From the NCBI RefSeq assembly GCF_022549225.1, contig NZ_JAKZFD010000009.1, positions 1-64,000 on the forward strand: a stretch of 64,000 nt of DNA, written 5' to 3'. This document shows, piece by piece, positions 25,623-33,831 of this stretch. The notes under the pieces are model-generated. The model was given only the letters and a program-made list of their open reading frames with translations. It searched no databases and was not told the origin of the DNA. The position numbers were made by a program, and so were the translations under genes. How positions within the stretch are numbered: the stretch's first letter is position 1; every line of letters begins with the position of its first letter. This DNA comes from Pelomonas sp. CA6 (GTDB taxonomy: Bacteria > Pseudomonadota > Gammaproteobacteria > Burkholderiales > Burkholderiaceae_C).

Positions 25623-26342
25623 TCATCGGGAGGGCTGGCTGGCCGCGCTTGCGCCACCGTGGCCGCTGCCTGAACGCGGGTTGGTGGCGATCCGGTCGTT
25701 GAGGCTGCGTGCCATCTGCAGGTGCTCCTGCAGCGCCGGCAAGGTGCGCTGCGCGAAAGCCTTCAGTTCGGCGTCCTGCGCCGAGGCCCCGGCCTTCTGG
25801 AACAGCGCGACATCGGTCTTGTGTTGGCTGACCATGGCCTTCATGTATTCGCGGTCGAAGTTGGCGCTGCTCACCGCTTGCAGCCGCTGCAGCTCGCGCT
25901 GCGGAGAACCCGCGTCGTTGCGCGCTGCGGCGTCACGCTTGCCGGTGCCCGGCGCGGCGTCCCCGTCCCCCGAGGCGGGCAGGGCCAGCCCCTTGGTCGC
26001 GGCCAGCGTCCGCAGTTCGTCGTTGACGCGGCCGTGGTCGGTCACCATGCGTGCCGCGAAGCGCTTCACCTCGTCGTTCTGCGCCCGGTCCTGGGCCAGA
26101 CGACCCAGCTCGACCTCCATCTGCCCGCCCATCGAAGCCTTGAGCACGAAGTCGTGATCGGCGCGCGACAGGCTGCTGGCCCCGGTGGCCGTGGAGGCCG
26201 GCGTGGCACCGCGCTGCGCCGCAGAGGCCGGGGAGGCCTGATCCTGGGCCTGCGCCCAGGCCGAGCTGCCGGCGACGGCCATCAGCGCCGCGACCAGCGG
26301 CGACAGCACGTGGAAACAGCGGGCGGGGGTGGATAGCTTCAT
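25623..26342 (-). CDS. DUF4142 domain exported protein
   Basis: 239 residues: signal peptide (about 1-30, ending SSAWAQA), a low-complexity spacer, then a helical DUF4142 (ferritin-like) domain ('DHDFVLKASMGGQMEVELGRLAQDRAQNDEVKRFAARMVTDHGRVNDELRTLA' and 'REYMKAMVSQHKTDVALFQKAG'). Such periplasmic proteins are common stress-induced genes of unknown activity. An insertion of about 40 Ala/Gly/Asp residues splits the domain. Confidence 0.9.
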   Translation of the reverse strand: MKLSTPARCFHVLSPLVAALMAVAGSSAWAQAQDQASPASAAQRGATPASTATGASSLSRADHDFVLKASMGGQMEVELGRLAQDRAQNDEVKRFAARMVTDHGRVNDELRTLAATKGLALPASGDGDAAPGTGKRDAAARNDAGSPQRELQRLQAVSSANFDREYMKAMVSQHKTDVALFQKAGASAQDAELKAFAQRTLPALQEHLQMARSLNDRIATNPRSGSGHGGASAASQPSR

Positions 26343-26382
26343 GGTGAAACTCCTTGATCAAAGTGGACAGACAAGTCCATCC

Positions 26383-26398
26383 GGCAAACGGTGTGCGT
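26383..26398 (-). promoter_or_regulatory. Weak candidate sigma-54 promoter (CG in place of GG)
   Basis: ACGCACACCGTTTGCC on the minus strand: spacing and TTTGCC are conserved and GCAC is present, but the first G of the -24 pair is C. The GC at 26385-26384 is 42 nt before the DUF4142 ATG. Confidence 0.35.
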
Positions 26399-26446
26399 GC
26401 GTCCCGCGGCGGATCGGTGGGAGCCCGGATTGCCCTGGTGCGCCTC

Positions 26447-27544
26447 ATGCTCTGGCAGACGATCCGGGAGTGGGGCTTGGCACTGGGCGTGGATTTGGTG
26501 GTCTGGGCCCAGCTGCTGCTGGGCGCTGCGGTGGTCGTGTCGGCGGAGTTGCTCGTCCATCGCCTGCTGCGGCCGGTGGTGCTGCGCGTGGTGCGCTTCT
26601 CGCGCCTGGCCACCGCGATGCTGGAGCAGATGGACCGGCCGCTGCGCGTGGCCATGCCCTTGCTGGCGCTGACCCTGTTGTCTCAGGGCGTGCCCGATAC
26701 GGTGATGGGCATCGCGTCGGTGCAGCACCTGCTGGGCGTTCTGTCGATCGCGGCGCTGACCGCGGTGGCCCTGGCCGCGGTGCGGGGCGTGGTGCTAGGC
26801 ATGACGCTGCTGCATCCGGCCGACGTGGCCGACAACCTCAATGCGCGCCGCATCCAGACCCAGGCGCGCGTGCTGGCGCGTATCGCCAGCAGCGCGGTGC
26901 TGCTGACCGGGCTGGCCTTCATCCTGATGACGTTTCCGCGTGCGCGCCAGCTGGGCGCCAGCCTGCTGGCCTCCGCCGGCCTGGTCGGGCTGGTGGTGGG
27001 CGTCGCGGCGCGGCCGGTGTTCGGCAATCTGATCGCCGGGCTGCAGCTCGCGCTGGCCCAGCCGCTGCGGCTGGACGACGTGCTGATCGTGAAGGGCGAG
27101 TGGGGGCGGGTGGAGGAGATCACGTCCACCTATGTGGTGCTGAAGCTCTGGGACGAGCGGCGGCTGATCATCCCGCTGCAGTGGTTCATCGAGAACCCGT
27201 TCGAGAACTGGACGCGCACCAGTTCCTCCATCCTCGGCACCGTGATGCTGTGGGTGGACTACCTGTTGCCGGTCGCGCCCCTGCGTCAGCGCGTGCGCGA
27301 GCTGTGCGAGGCGTCGCCGCACTGGGACGGGCGCGTCTGCTCGGTCCAGGTCACCGACAGCACGCAGCAGGCCATGCAACTGCGCGTGCTGGTCAGCTCG
27401 CGCGATTCCGGCCGCAACTTCGACCTGCGCTGTGAGCTGCGCGAGGCGCTGATCGCGCACATCCGCACGGCATATCCGCAGGCGCTGCCGCGGCTGCGCC
27501 TGGTGGAGGAAGCGGCCGTGTCGGCCGAGCCGCCCTCAACCTAG
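26447..27544 (+). CDS. MscS-family mechanosensitive channel
   Basis: 365 residues from the ATG at 26447 (longer versions from 26354 would leave 12 nt to the divergent gene). Four or five N-terminal helices, then the pore helix 'LGASLLASAGLVGLVVGVAARPVFGNLIAGLQLALAQPLRLDDVL' and the beta domain 'VKGEWGRVEEITSTYVVLKLWDERRLIIPLQWFIENPFENWTR', both diagnostic of MscS. It releases solutes on hypo-osmotic shock. The next gene on the opposite strand, otsB, overlaps its 3' end by 9 nt, so both osmoprotection genes converge. Confidence 0.9.
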   Translation: MLWQTIREWGLALGVDLVVWAQLLLGAAVVVSAELLVHRLLRPVVLRVVRFSRLATAMLEQMDRPLRVAMPLLALTLLSQGVPDTVMGIASVQHLLGVLSIAALTAVALAAVRGVVLGMTLLHPADVADNLNARRIQTQARVLARIASSAVLLTGLAFILMTFPRARQLGASLLASAGLVGLVVGVAARPVFGNLIAGLQLALAQPLRLDDVLIVKGEWGRVEEITSTYVVLKLWDERRLIIPLQWFIENPFENWTRTSSSILGTVMLWVDYLLPVAPLRQRVRELCEASPHWDGRVCSVQVTDSTQQAMQLRVLVSSRDSGRNFDLRCELREALIAHIRTAYPQALPRLRLVEEAAVSAEPPST

Positions 27545-28300
27545 CGCCACGAGCATGCGCTCCAGCAACACGCGCACGTCCGGCTGCGTGGCCACGAAGA
27601 AGCGCGCGGCGGTGGCGCGTTCGCCCGGCGCGACGCAGACCGTGAGCCACTGCGGGTCGGCTTGCTCGAACACCGGTTCGTCGTTGAGGTCATCGCCGAC
27701 ATAGATGGCGGCGTCGCTGTCATGCAGCGCGACGACGCGGCGCAATGCCTGGGCCTTGTCCGGCGCGCGCGCCGGCAGCAGGTTGATCACCTTCTTGCCC
27801 TGCTGGACGAGGATGTCTTCGCGCCGTGCCGCGCCGGACAGGCGCCGCAGCAGCGCGTCGCGCGCGGCGTCCGGATCGTGGCTGCGGCGGTAGTGCAGCG
27901 CGATGGAGGCGCCCTTGTCCTCCAGCTGCACGCCGAGCCGGGCCCAGGCCTGGGCCTCCTCCCGCAGCAACGGGCGCAGCGCGTCCAGCGTGCGGACGAT
28001 GCCGGCGGGCAGGCCTTGCTGCGCGTCCTCCGCGCCGTGGTTGCCGATCAGGTGTGCCGGCGTGAACGGCAGCCGACCTCGCAGATCGGCGACGCTGCGC
28101 CCGCTGATCACCGCGATGGGCAGGCGGTCGGCCAGCGTGCGCAGCAACGCGCCCAGGTCCGCCGAGATCTGCGCCTGCGCCGGGTCGGCGACGATGGGTG
28201 CCAAGGTGCCGTCGAAGTCCAGGCCGAGCACCGGACGGGCGAGGAGGGTGGCTTGGAGGGCGGCGTGGCCGGCGGGGGTGAAGAGAGGGAGGGGGGGCAT
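27536..28300 (-). CDS. otsB: Trehalose-6-phosphate phosphatase
   Basis: 254 residues, a HAD phosphatase of the OtsB family: nucleophile motif 'LGLDFDGTLAPIV' (about 26-38), 'IAVISGRS', 'LIGNHGAE', 'KGASIALHYR', 'GKKVINLLP' and motif IV 'YVGDDLNDEPVFEQA'. It makes trehalose from trehalose-6-phosphate, an osmo- and desiccation protectant. The synthase partner lies 540 bp away on the same strand, separated by the large repeat, so the two are probably no longer one transcript. The region upstream of the ATG is G/T-rich repeat edge. Confidence 0.93.
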   Translation of the reverse strand: MPPLPLFTPAGHAALQATLLARPVLGLDFDGTLAPIVADPAQAQISADLGALLRTLADRLPIAVISGRSVADLRGRLPFTPAHLIGNHGAEDAQQGLPAGIVRTLDALRPLLREEAQAWARLGVQLEDKGASIALHYRRSHDPDAARDALLRRLSGAARREDILVQQGKKVINLLPARAPDKAQALRRVVALHDSDAAIYVGDDLNDEPVFEQADPQWLTVCVAPGERATAARFFVATQPDVRVLLERMLVALG

Positions 28301-28370
28301 GGGGAGGGGGGCTTTGGGCTTTGTGGTTTAGGTTTTGGTTTGGCGTTGGTTGGGTTTGTTGTCTGGAGGG
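28301..28370 (+). repeat. G/T-rich low-complexity edge of the dispersed repeat
   Basis: A run dominated by GGTTT, GTTGG and GGGTTT words; a matching C/A-rich tract lies at about 35440-35505 beyond the other long copy. It separates otsB from repeat copy B. Confidence 0.6.
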
Positions 28371-28830
28371 CCGGTTCCGGCCTGGCCGGCCGGGTCACTT
28401 TCTTCTGGGGGCCCAGAAGAAAGTAACCAAAGAAGAGGGCCTGAAATGCGATTTGACCGAGGCCTGCGCTGGGCAGAAAGTACGGGCCCGACCACCACCC
28501 GGACGACTCCACCGCTCAGGCCTTGAGTCGCTCGCCGGGTACGGCTCGACTCCACATCGGGCCTCATGCCAAGGCTCATGCAGGGCCTCATGACGGGCCT
28601 CGTGCCAGGTCTCCTGCTGGGTCTCCTGCCGATGCGGGCGGCTGGATGCCGCCTGCATTGGCGCCCCCTGGGGGGCAGCCCAGCGGACCCGCTGGGCTTG
28701 GGGGGTGTTTGGGGGCCGAGCGCCGGGCCGCCCCAAGCCGGCCCAGATGGCGATGTGCGAGCGGGGCCAGCCCCGCGAGCATCGCCGTCCCCTCGGGGGA
28801 CCGCCCAGCGTACCCGCTGGGCGAGGGGCC
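28371..28830 (+). repeat. Dispersed repeat, long copy B (modules 1 and 2)
   Basis: Module 1 (28371-28570) carries a perfect 13-bp hairpin (28397-28409 with 28412-28424). The 12-bp tandem array follows, then module 2 (about 28640-28830), rich in short G/C inverted pairs. The whole aligns with the reverse complement of 34987-35430 with only scattered differences. It holds no gene I can support; the next stop codon (28839) belongs to the GT20 gene. Confidence 0.9.
28559..28630 (+). repeat. Six 12-bp tandem units inside repeat copy B
   Basis: Units GGGCCTCATGCC, AAGGCTCATGCA, GGGCCTCATGAC, GGGCCTCGTGCC, AGGTCTCCTGCT and GGGTCTCCTGCC follow without gaps. Copy C has about five units, one shortened. 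Confidence 0.8.
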
Positions 28831-28838
28831 CAGGCCAC

Positions 28839-31085
28839 TCACGCTACGGTCTCGGGCGCCTCGCGCTGCCGCTGCACCCGCGCCACGATGCGCTGGCGCA
28901 GGCGCCAGCGGCCGGCGTCGGCGAGCATGCGGCCGGCCCAGCGGTAGACGTTGAATTCGCGCACGGTCATGCGCAGGCTGGCCATGCGCTCGCGCTGCTC
29001 GGCCTCGGGCATCAACGCGGCGCGGTGCAGCGCGTCGGCGGTCTCCTCGACGTGGTAGGGGTTGACGATCAGCGCCTCGGTCAGCTCGCGCGCGGCGCCG
29101 GCAAAGCGGCTCAGGATCAGCACACCGCGCTCGTCGTCGCGGGCCGCGATGAATTCCTTGCAAACGAGGTTCATGCCATCGTGCAGGCTGGTCACCACGC
29201 AGATGTCGGCGGCGCGGTAGAGCTCGTTCACCGCCACGCTGTCGTGCTGCTCGGCGAGCAACACGACGGGCTGGTAGCGCCCGGCGCCGAAGCGACGGTT
29301 GATGCGCTCGGCCACGCGTTGGATGCGGTGCTGGAAGTCCCGGTATTCCTCCAGCACGCTGCGCGTCGGCGCCGCCACCTGGACGAGTACGAACGATCCC
29401 TGCCATTGCGGCCGCTTCTCCAGCAGACGCTCCACCGCATGCAGGCGCTCCAGGATGCCCTTGGTGTAGTCGAAGCGGTCCACGCCCACCGCCAGCACCG
29501 TGTCGCGCGGCAGCTGCAGCCGCTCCAGCACCGCGCGCCGCGCCTCGGCCGGGGGCGGCCAGGCGGCCTGCTGTGCCTCGCTGGGCCAGGCGATGGAGAT
29601 GGGATAGCTTTCGATCAGCGTCTGCGCACCACGGTAGGAGATGGTGGAGTGTTCATGCTCGATGCGCGCTTCCAGGAAACGGTCCACGGTTTCCAGGAAG
29701 TTCTTGCAGTGGAAGCGGGTGTGGAAGCCCAGGATGGTGCTGCCCAGCAGGCCTTGCAGCAATTCGCGCCGCCAGGGGCAGATGCCGAAGGACTCGGGGT
29801 TGGGCCAGGGGATGTGCCAGAAGGTGAGGATGGTGGCCTTGGGCAGGCGCTGGCGCACCATCGCGGGCAGCAGCGCGAAGTGGTAGTCCTGCACCATCAC
29901 CACTGGGTCTTCGCCGCGCGCCTCGGCCACCACCGCGTCGGCAAAGCGTTGGTTCACCGCGCGATAGCAGGCCCAGTCGCTCTCGCGGAAGACCGGCCGC
30001 ACATGGGCCACGTGGCACAGCGGCCAGAGGCCTTCGTTGGCAAAGCCGTAGTAGTAGCCCTGCTCCTCCTCGTCGCTGAGCCAGATGCGGCGCAGCCGGT
30101 ATTCGCCGCTGTCCGGCGGCACGGCCACACAGTCCTGCGCGTCCACGACCTCGCGGTCCGCGTCGCCGCTGCCATGGGCGATCCAGGTACCGGAACAGGC
30201 CCGCATCACCGGCTCCACCGCGGTGACCAGGCCGCTGGCCGGTCGCCGCACGACGATGCCGTCCGGCCCGTGCTGGTGGATGTAGGGCTCGCGGTTGGAG
30301 ACGATGATCACCTGATCGCCCCGCAGCTGGGTCTTGAGCAACTGGCGCAGGCGTTCGGGGTCCCATTCGGTCAGCGGGCCTCGCTCGCGGTAGAACTCGT
30401 CCTCCAGGTCGCGCAGGCGCTCGCGCACTTCCAGCGCCAGCGGCTGCAGCTCCGGTGCCTGCACCAGAGGGCGAAGAATGCCCTCGCCGCGCAGGATGGC
30501 GCGCATACCGGAGACCCAGCCCCGCCAGCTGATCTGCGCCACCGCCATCGTGATGCCGGCCACCGCCAGCCCCAGCAGCGTCATGAAGGCGAGCAGGTAG
30601 CGTTGCGTGTCCTCGCTGCGCCTTTCGGTGAAGCTGAGGTCCTGCAGCAGCACCAGACGGTCGCCGGGCTGCTGCTCCGGGTTGACCGGATAGACGCCCA
30701 CATGCACCGCGCCGGTGGCCAGCGTCAGCCGCGGCGCGCTGCGCTGCGCCTGCTGCGCCGCCTGTGCGCAGCCCAGGCTGGAGGGGTAGCCGCGCGTGGC
30801 CAGCACGCGTTCGCCATCAGGCGAGCACAGCGCGATCGCGACCAGGCGCTCGTCCTGCACCACGCGCTCCAGCAGCGCGCGCAGCTGGGTCAGCCGGTTG
30901 GCGTCGTCGGACTGGTCCAGCGCGGCCGCCAGCGTGCGCGTGAGCAGCAGCCCGCGGTTGTTCAGGTCCCGGGCGAACCAGCGCTCGGTCATGCGGTCCA
31001 TCAGCGGCAGCGCCACCAGGGCCGCCAGGGCCAGCGTGACGAGGAGGGGCAGCAGAAAGCGCAGCTGGAGTTGGAAGCTTTTCAT
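28839..31085 (-). CDS. Membrane-anchored trehalose-6-phosphate synthase (GT20) with N-terminal sensor-like region
   Basis: 748 residues. Helix 1 (9-29), an extracytoplasmic segment (about 30-162), helix 2 (163-185), a HAMP-like/helical linker (about 186-250), then a GT20 domain from residue 258 ('[12 protein letters not shown]') with '[18 protein letters not shown]', '[17 protein letters not shown]', '[10 protein letters not shown]' and '[13 protein letters not shown]', the OtsA substrate and catalytic motifs. OtsA normally has about 470 soluble residues; the 250-residue sensor-type front is unusual. It makes trehalose-6-phosphate from UDP-glucose and glucose-6-phosphate; regulation by an outside signal is inferred. 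The ATG at 31085 shares a base with the previous stop (TGATG), implying coupling. Its stop lies 9 nt before the repeat. Confidence 0.9.
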   Translation of the reverse strand: MKSFQLQLRFLLPLLVTLALAALVALPLMDRMTERWFARDLNNRGLLLTRTLAAALDQSDDANRLTQLRALLERVVQDERLVAIALCSPDGERVLATRGYPSSLGCAQAAQQAQRSAPRLTLATGAVHVGVYPVNPEQQPGDRLVLLQDLSFTERRSEDTQRYLLAFMTLLGLAVAGITMAVAQISWRGWVSGMRAILRGEGILRPLVQAPELQPLALEVRERLRDLEDEFYRERGPLTEWDPERLRQLLKTQLRGDQVIIVSNREPYIHQHGPDGIVVRRPASGLVTAVEPVMRACSGTWIAHGSGDADREVVDAQDCVAVPPDSGEYRLRRIWLSDEEEQGYYYGFANEGLWPLCHVAHVRPVFRESDWACYRAVNQRFADAVVAEARGEDPVVMVQDYHFALLPAMVRQRLPKATILTFWHIPWPNPESFGICPWRRELLQGLLGSTILGFHTRFHCKNFLETVDRFLEARIEHEHSTISYRGAQTLIESYPISIAWPSEAQQAAWPPPAEARRAVLERLQLPRDTVLAVGVDRFDYTKGILERLHAVERLLEKRPQWQGSFVLVQVAAPTRSVLEEYRDFQHRIQRVAERINRRFGAGRYQPVVLLAEQHDSVAVNELYRAADICVVTSLHDGMNLVCKEFIAARDDERGVLILSRFAGAARELTEALIVNPYHVEETADALHRAALMPEAEQRERMASLRMTVREFNVYRWAGRMLADAGRWRLRQRIVARVQRQREAPETVA

Positions 31086-31573
31086 CACCGCGCGTCCGCC
31101 GGCGATGGGCGTCCGGCGCGGCGGATCAGCAGCAGACCCAGTCCCATCATCAGCAGGCCCACGCCCAGGTAGATCGCGTCGGGAATGCGCGGATCCGGGG
31201 CCTGGTCGATCACATGGTGCAGGCCCAGCATGTGGTGGTTCACCAGGCCTTCCAGCACATTGAACAGCCCCCAGCCCAGCAGACCGGCGCCCAGCAGACT
31301 GCGCCCCGACCACCAGCGCTGCGGCCCCCGCCCGGCGGCGTAGAGCAGGGCCACGCCCAGCAGCGTCAGGGTCCAGGTGAACAGGTGGAACAGTCCGTCG
31401 ATGAACTGGTTGACCTTGATGTCCAGCAGATTGCTGGGCGGCAGCCAGCCGGACAGCATCTGGTGGGTCTGCATGATCTGGTGGAAGAAGATGCCGTCGG
31501 CGGATCCGCCCAGGCCGGCGCCGAGCAGGAATCCGGCGGCCAGCAGCGGTCCGCGGCGTTTGTCGGTTTTCAT
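31085..31573 (-). CDS. DUF2243 membrane protein
   Basis: 162 residues with four membrane helices and the family signature 'GFLLGAGLGGSADGIFFHQIMQTHQMLSGWLPP', '..NQFIDGLFHLFTWTLTLLG' and 'NVLEGLVNHHMLGLHHVI'. Conserved His residues in the membrane suggest metal or quinone binding, but the function is unknown. It is the middle gene of a leftward operon (32272 to 28839) and is coupled to the GT20 gene. Confidence 0.9.
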   Translation of the reverse strand: MKTDKRRGPLLAAGFLLGAGLGGSADGIFFHQIMQTHQMLSGWLPPSNLLDIKVNQFIDGLFHLFTWTLTLLGVALLYAAGRGPQRWWSGRSLLGAGLLGWGLFNVLEGLVNHHMLGLHHVIDQAPDPRIPDAIYLGVGLLMMGLGLLLIRRAGRPSPADAR

Positions 31574-31597
31574 GGGGTCGCGCTCCGTGGGGCGGGC

Positions 31598-32272
31598 TCA
31601 GGCGCCCCGGAAGAAGTCCTGCCAGCCCGGGCCGCGTGCGCGTTCACCGTGCTGGGACGAGGAGCCGAACCAGTCGCCCGGCGCGCGTGCCAGCGTGGCA
31701 CGTCCGCTGGCGGCCAGGCGCTCAGCGGCGTTGGGGGAATCGCTGGACAACCCGGCGTCCGTGCCGGCGGGGTCGCGGCGGGGCTGCCAGGCCCCCGGCG
31801 GGCGCGGGCGCGTCGGTGCCAGCAACCCGCCCAGCGCCAGTCCCAGCGCAAAGCCGCCATAGACCATGCACAGGCTGCGTGGCCTGAGCCGGCGCTCGAA
31901 GCCTGGCCGCAGTCGCGGCGGCACCAGCACCAGATCCACGACGGCCGCGGCCGCGCTGACGGCCACGGCGTCACCCAGCGCATTGGCGGTCGTGGGCCGG
32001 GCCCGGCGGCGGCGCAGGGCGTCGTAGCACAGGCCCCAGAACATGGACGCGCCATAGTGCACGACCGCGCCGGTCAAGGTGTGCCTCAGGCTCGGCGCAT
32101 CGGCATGCAGGGCGGTATGAGGCCACAGCCAGTGGCTCACCGCGTTCACCGGCGCGGCCGCGCTGCCGACATCCTTGCGCCCGCGCAGCAGCAGAAGCAG
32201 GCCCGATACCAGGCTGGAAAAGAAGCCATGCACGGCGACGCGGCGCAGCATGGAAGAGGGCGAAAGCGGCAT
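31598..32272 (-). CDS. Hypothetical membrane protein (DUF1440-like)
   Basis: 224 residues. Short N-terminal hydrophobic helix ('VHGFFSSLVSGLLLLLRG'), then 'GAVVHYGASMFWGLCYDAL', 'LGDAVAVSAAAAVVDLVLVPPRLRPGFE' and 'YGGFALGLALGGLLAPT', a layout like YagU/DUF1440 inner-membrane proteins, followed by a disordered 70-residue tail. Family assignment is tentative. The ATG at 32272 (GGA upstream) is the operon head, 39 nt after a -24/-12 element. Confidence 0.65.
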   Translation of the reverse strand: MPLSPSSMLRRVAVHGFFSSLVSGLLLLLRGRKDVGSAAAPVNAVSHWLWPHTALHADAPSLRHTLTGAVVHYGASMFWGLCYDALRRRRARPTTANALGDAVAVSAAAAVVDLVLVPPRLRPGFERRLRPRSLCMVYGGFALGLALGGLLAPTRPRPPGAWQPRRDPAGTDAGLSSDSPNAAERLAASGRATLARAPGDWFGSSSQHGERARGPGWQDFFRGA

Positions 32273-32309
32273 GGAGTTCCTTGTCCGGACGACGGCAATG
32301 CCCGGTGTC

Positions 32310-32325
32310 AGCAAATGCCGTTCCC
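32310..32325 (-). promoter_or_regulatory. Candidate sigma-54 promoter of the membrane protein - DUF2243 - GT20 operon
   Basis: GGGAACGGCATTTGCT on the minus strand; GC at 32312-32311, 39 nt before the ATG at 32272. Confidence 0.55.
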
Positions 32326-32333
32326 CCGGTTTG

Positions 32334-32582
32334 CTAGCACCACCGGTAATTCCTGCCGCAGCGACCAGGCCCGGCCCGGCGCCGCGTCCCCGCGGCGGCC
32401 CGGCACCAAGCCACCGGGGGCGGCATATGCGGCGGTTCGCGCATCGGCGGGGGCATTTCGATCGGATCGGGCTCCTGGATCTCCGGCGGCAAGGGGTCGG
32501 GCGAACGCTGGGGGCCATGCGGCGGCGGGGGCACGGGGGGCATCTCGGGCGGAATGGGCGGGGTGATGTGGGCGTAGGGCAT
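32334..32582 (-). CDS. Proline-rich small protein
   Basis: 82 residues. About 40% of the first 60 are proline ('ITPPIPPEMPPVPPPPHG', 'IEMPPPMREPPHMPPPVA'), then an Arg/Gly tail that may be noise if the true end was lost. A clear AGGAG precedes the ATG at 32582 and a -24/-12 element ends 31 nt upstream, which is why I keep it. No function is known for such proteins. Confidence 0.55.
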   Translation of the reverse strand: MPYAHITPPIPPEMPPVPPPPHGPQRSPDPLPPEIQEPDPIEMPPPMREPPHMPPPVAWCRAAAGTRRRAGPGRCGRNYRWC

Positions 32583-32611
32583 GCGCTTCTCCTGACGGGT
32601 GCCGGGTCCTC

Positions 32612-32627
32612 TGCAATCGGCGGGCCC
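32612..32627 (-). promoter_or_regulatory. Candidate sigma-54 promoter (divergent pair, left arm)
   Basis: GGGCCCGCCGATTGCA on the minus strand, GC at 32614-32613, 31 nt before the ATG at 32582; overlaps by one base the rightward site that follows. Confidence 0.55.
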
Positions 32628-32642
32628 GGTCCGCGGTTTGCC
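32627..32642 (+). promoter_or_regulatory. Candidate sigma-54 promoter (divergent pair, right arm)
   Basis: CGGTCCGCGGTTTGCC: GG 32628-32629, GC 32640-32641, 69 nt before the ATG at 32710. Confidence 0.55.
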
Positions 32643-32709
32643 GCGCCGAGGGTCAGCCAGGCAGCCGCCCGGCGCCTTCCCGGTCCCCCCGACATTTCAG
32701 GAGCCCTTC

Positions 32710-33741
32710 ATGCCTTCCAGCGATTCCGATTCCCCAGCCTCCGGCGCGCGCGACGACGGCCCGTCGGCCGCTCCGGCGGTGCATGACACCGTCGAGCAGC
32801 AACGCCGCATCCAGCGCGAGCAGGACGGCCGCGATGCCCAGTCCCCTGCGACGGACAAGGAGCACCCGCCGGTACAGGCCGGCGCCGTCGAGCAGCCCAC
32901 GCAGATGCCGGCCCAGCATCTGCAGAAATCCGGCCGCGAATCCGAGCTGGACCTGCCGCCGCGCTTCATGGCCGAGGCCTATCGCGGCAGCGGCAAGCTG
33001 GAAGGCCGCGTGGCCTTGATCACCGGCGGCGATTCGGGCATCGGCCGCGCGGTGGCGGTGCTGTTCGCGCGCGAAGGCGCCGACGTGTGCATCGTCCACC
33101 TCAGCAGCCGCGACGACGCCGAAGAGACGCGCCAGCATGTGGAGGCTGAAGGCCGGCGCTGCCTGGTCGTCGCCGGCGATGTGCAGGAACCCTCGTTCTG
33201 CGAAGAGGCGGTGCAACGCTGTGTTGACACGCTGGGAGGGCTGGATGTGTTGGTCAACAACGCCGCCTTCCAGCAACATGCCCACACGCTGGGCGACATC
33301 AGCGACGAGCGGCTGGAGCTCTGCTTCCGCACCAATGTGTTCGGCTATGTGCGGATGGCGCGCGCCGCGCTGCCGCATCTGAAGGAGGGCAGCTGCATCA
33401 TCAACACCGGCTCGTCCACCGGCTTGCGGGGCAACGCCCAGCTGCTCGACTATTCGGCCACCAAGGGGGCCATCCACGCCTTCACCAAGGCGCTGGCGCA
33501 GAACCTGCTGCCGCGCGGCATCCGCGTCAACGCGGTCGCGCCCGGGCCGGTGTGGACGCCGCTGAATCCGGCCGACGCGCCGGCCGATCAGGTGGCGGAA
33601 TTCGGCAAGCACACCGACATGAAGCGGCCGGCCCAGCCGGAGGAGCTGTCGCCGGCCTATGTCTTCCTGGCCGCGCCGGTGTGCTCGGGCTACATCACCG
33701 GCGTGGTCCTGCCGGTGACGGGCAGCGTCGGGGCGATCTGA
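32710..33741 (+). CDS. SDR oxidoreductase, general stress protein 39-like
   Basis: 343 residues: a disordered 90-residue front ending in 'GSGKLEGRVALITGGDSGIGRAVAVLFAREGADV' (NAD(P) motif TGGDSGIG), 'LVNNAAFQQH', catalytic Ser in 'INTGSSTGLRG', and 'YSATKGAIHAFTKALAQNLLPRGIRVNAVAPGPVWTPL' (YxxxK). The long front and the 'PAQPEELSPAYVFLAAP...YITGVVLPVTGS' end match the YdaD/YhdG/GSP39 group, which is induced by general stress in Bacillus. Substrate unknown. GGAG lies before the ATG. Confidence 0.92.
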   Translation: MPSSDSDSPASGARDDGPSAAPAVHDTVEQQRRIQREQDGRDAQSPATDKEHPPVQAGAVEQPTQMPAQHLQKSGRESELDLPPRFMAEAYRGSGKLEGRVALITGGDSGIGRAVAVLFAREGADVCIVHLSSRDDAEETRQHVEAEGRRCLVVAGDVQEPSFCEEAVQRCVDTLGGLDVLVNNAAFQQHAHTLGDISDERLELCFRTNVFGYVRMARAALPHLKEGSCIINTGSSTGLRGNAQLLDYSATKGAIHAFTKALAQNLLPRGIRVNAVAPGPVWTPLNPADAPADQVAEFGKHTDMKRPAQPEELSPAYVFLAAPVCSGYITGVVLPVTGSVGAI

Positions 33742-33774
33742 CACCGACGGGGCAGGCGCCGCAAGGGCCGTGGC

Positions 33775-33790
33775 TGGTCCGCCGTTTGCC
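33775..33790 (+). promoter_or_regulatory. Candidate sigma-54 (-24/-12) promoter
   Basis: TGGTCCGCCGTTTGCC: GG 33776-33777, GC 33788-33789, 43 nt before the GTG at 33832. Confidence 0.6.
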
Positions 33791-33831
33791 TGCTGCGCGG
33801 ACACACCACCATCGCCCCCGAGGAACCGCCC

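Noticed and set aside
28566..31172. 868-codon rightward frame
   Set aside because: His/Arg/Gln-rich reading antisense to the GT20 gene, with no domain; a G+C-driven shadow.
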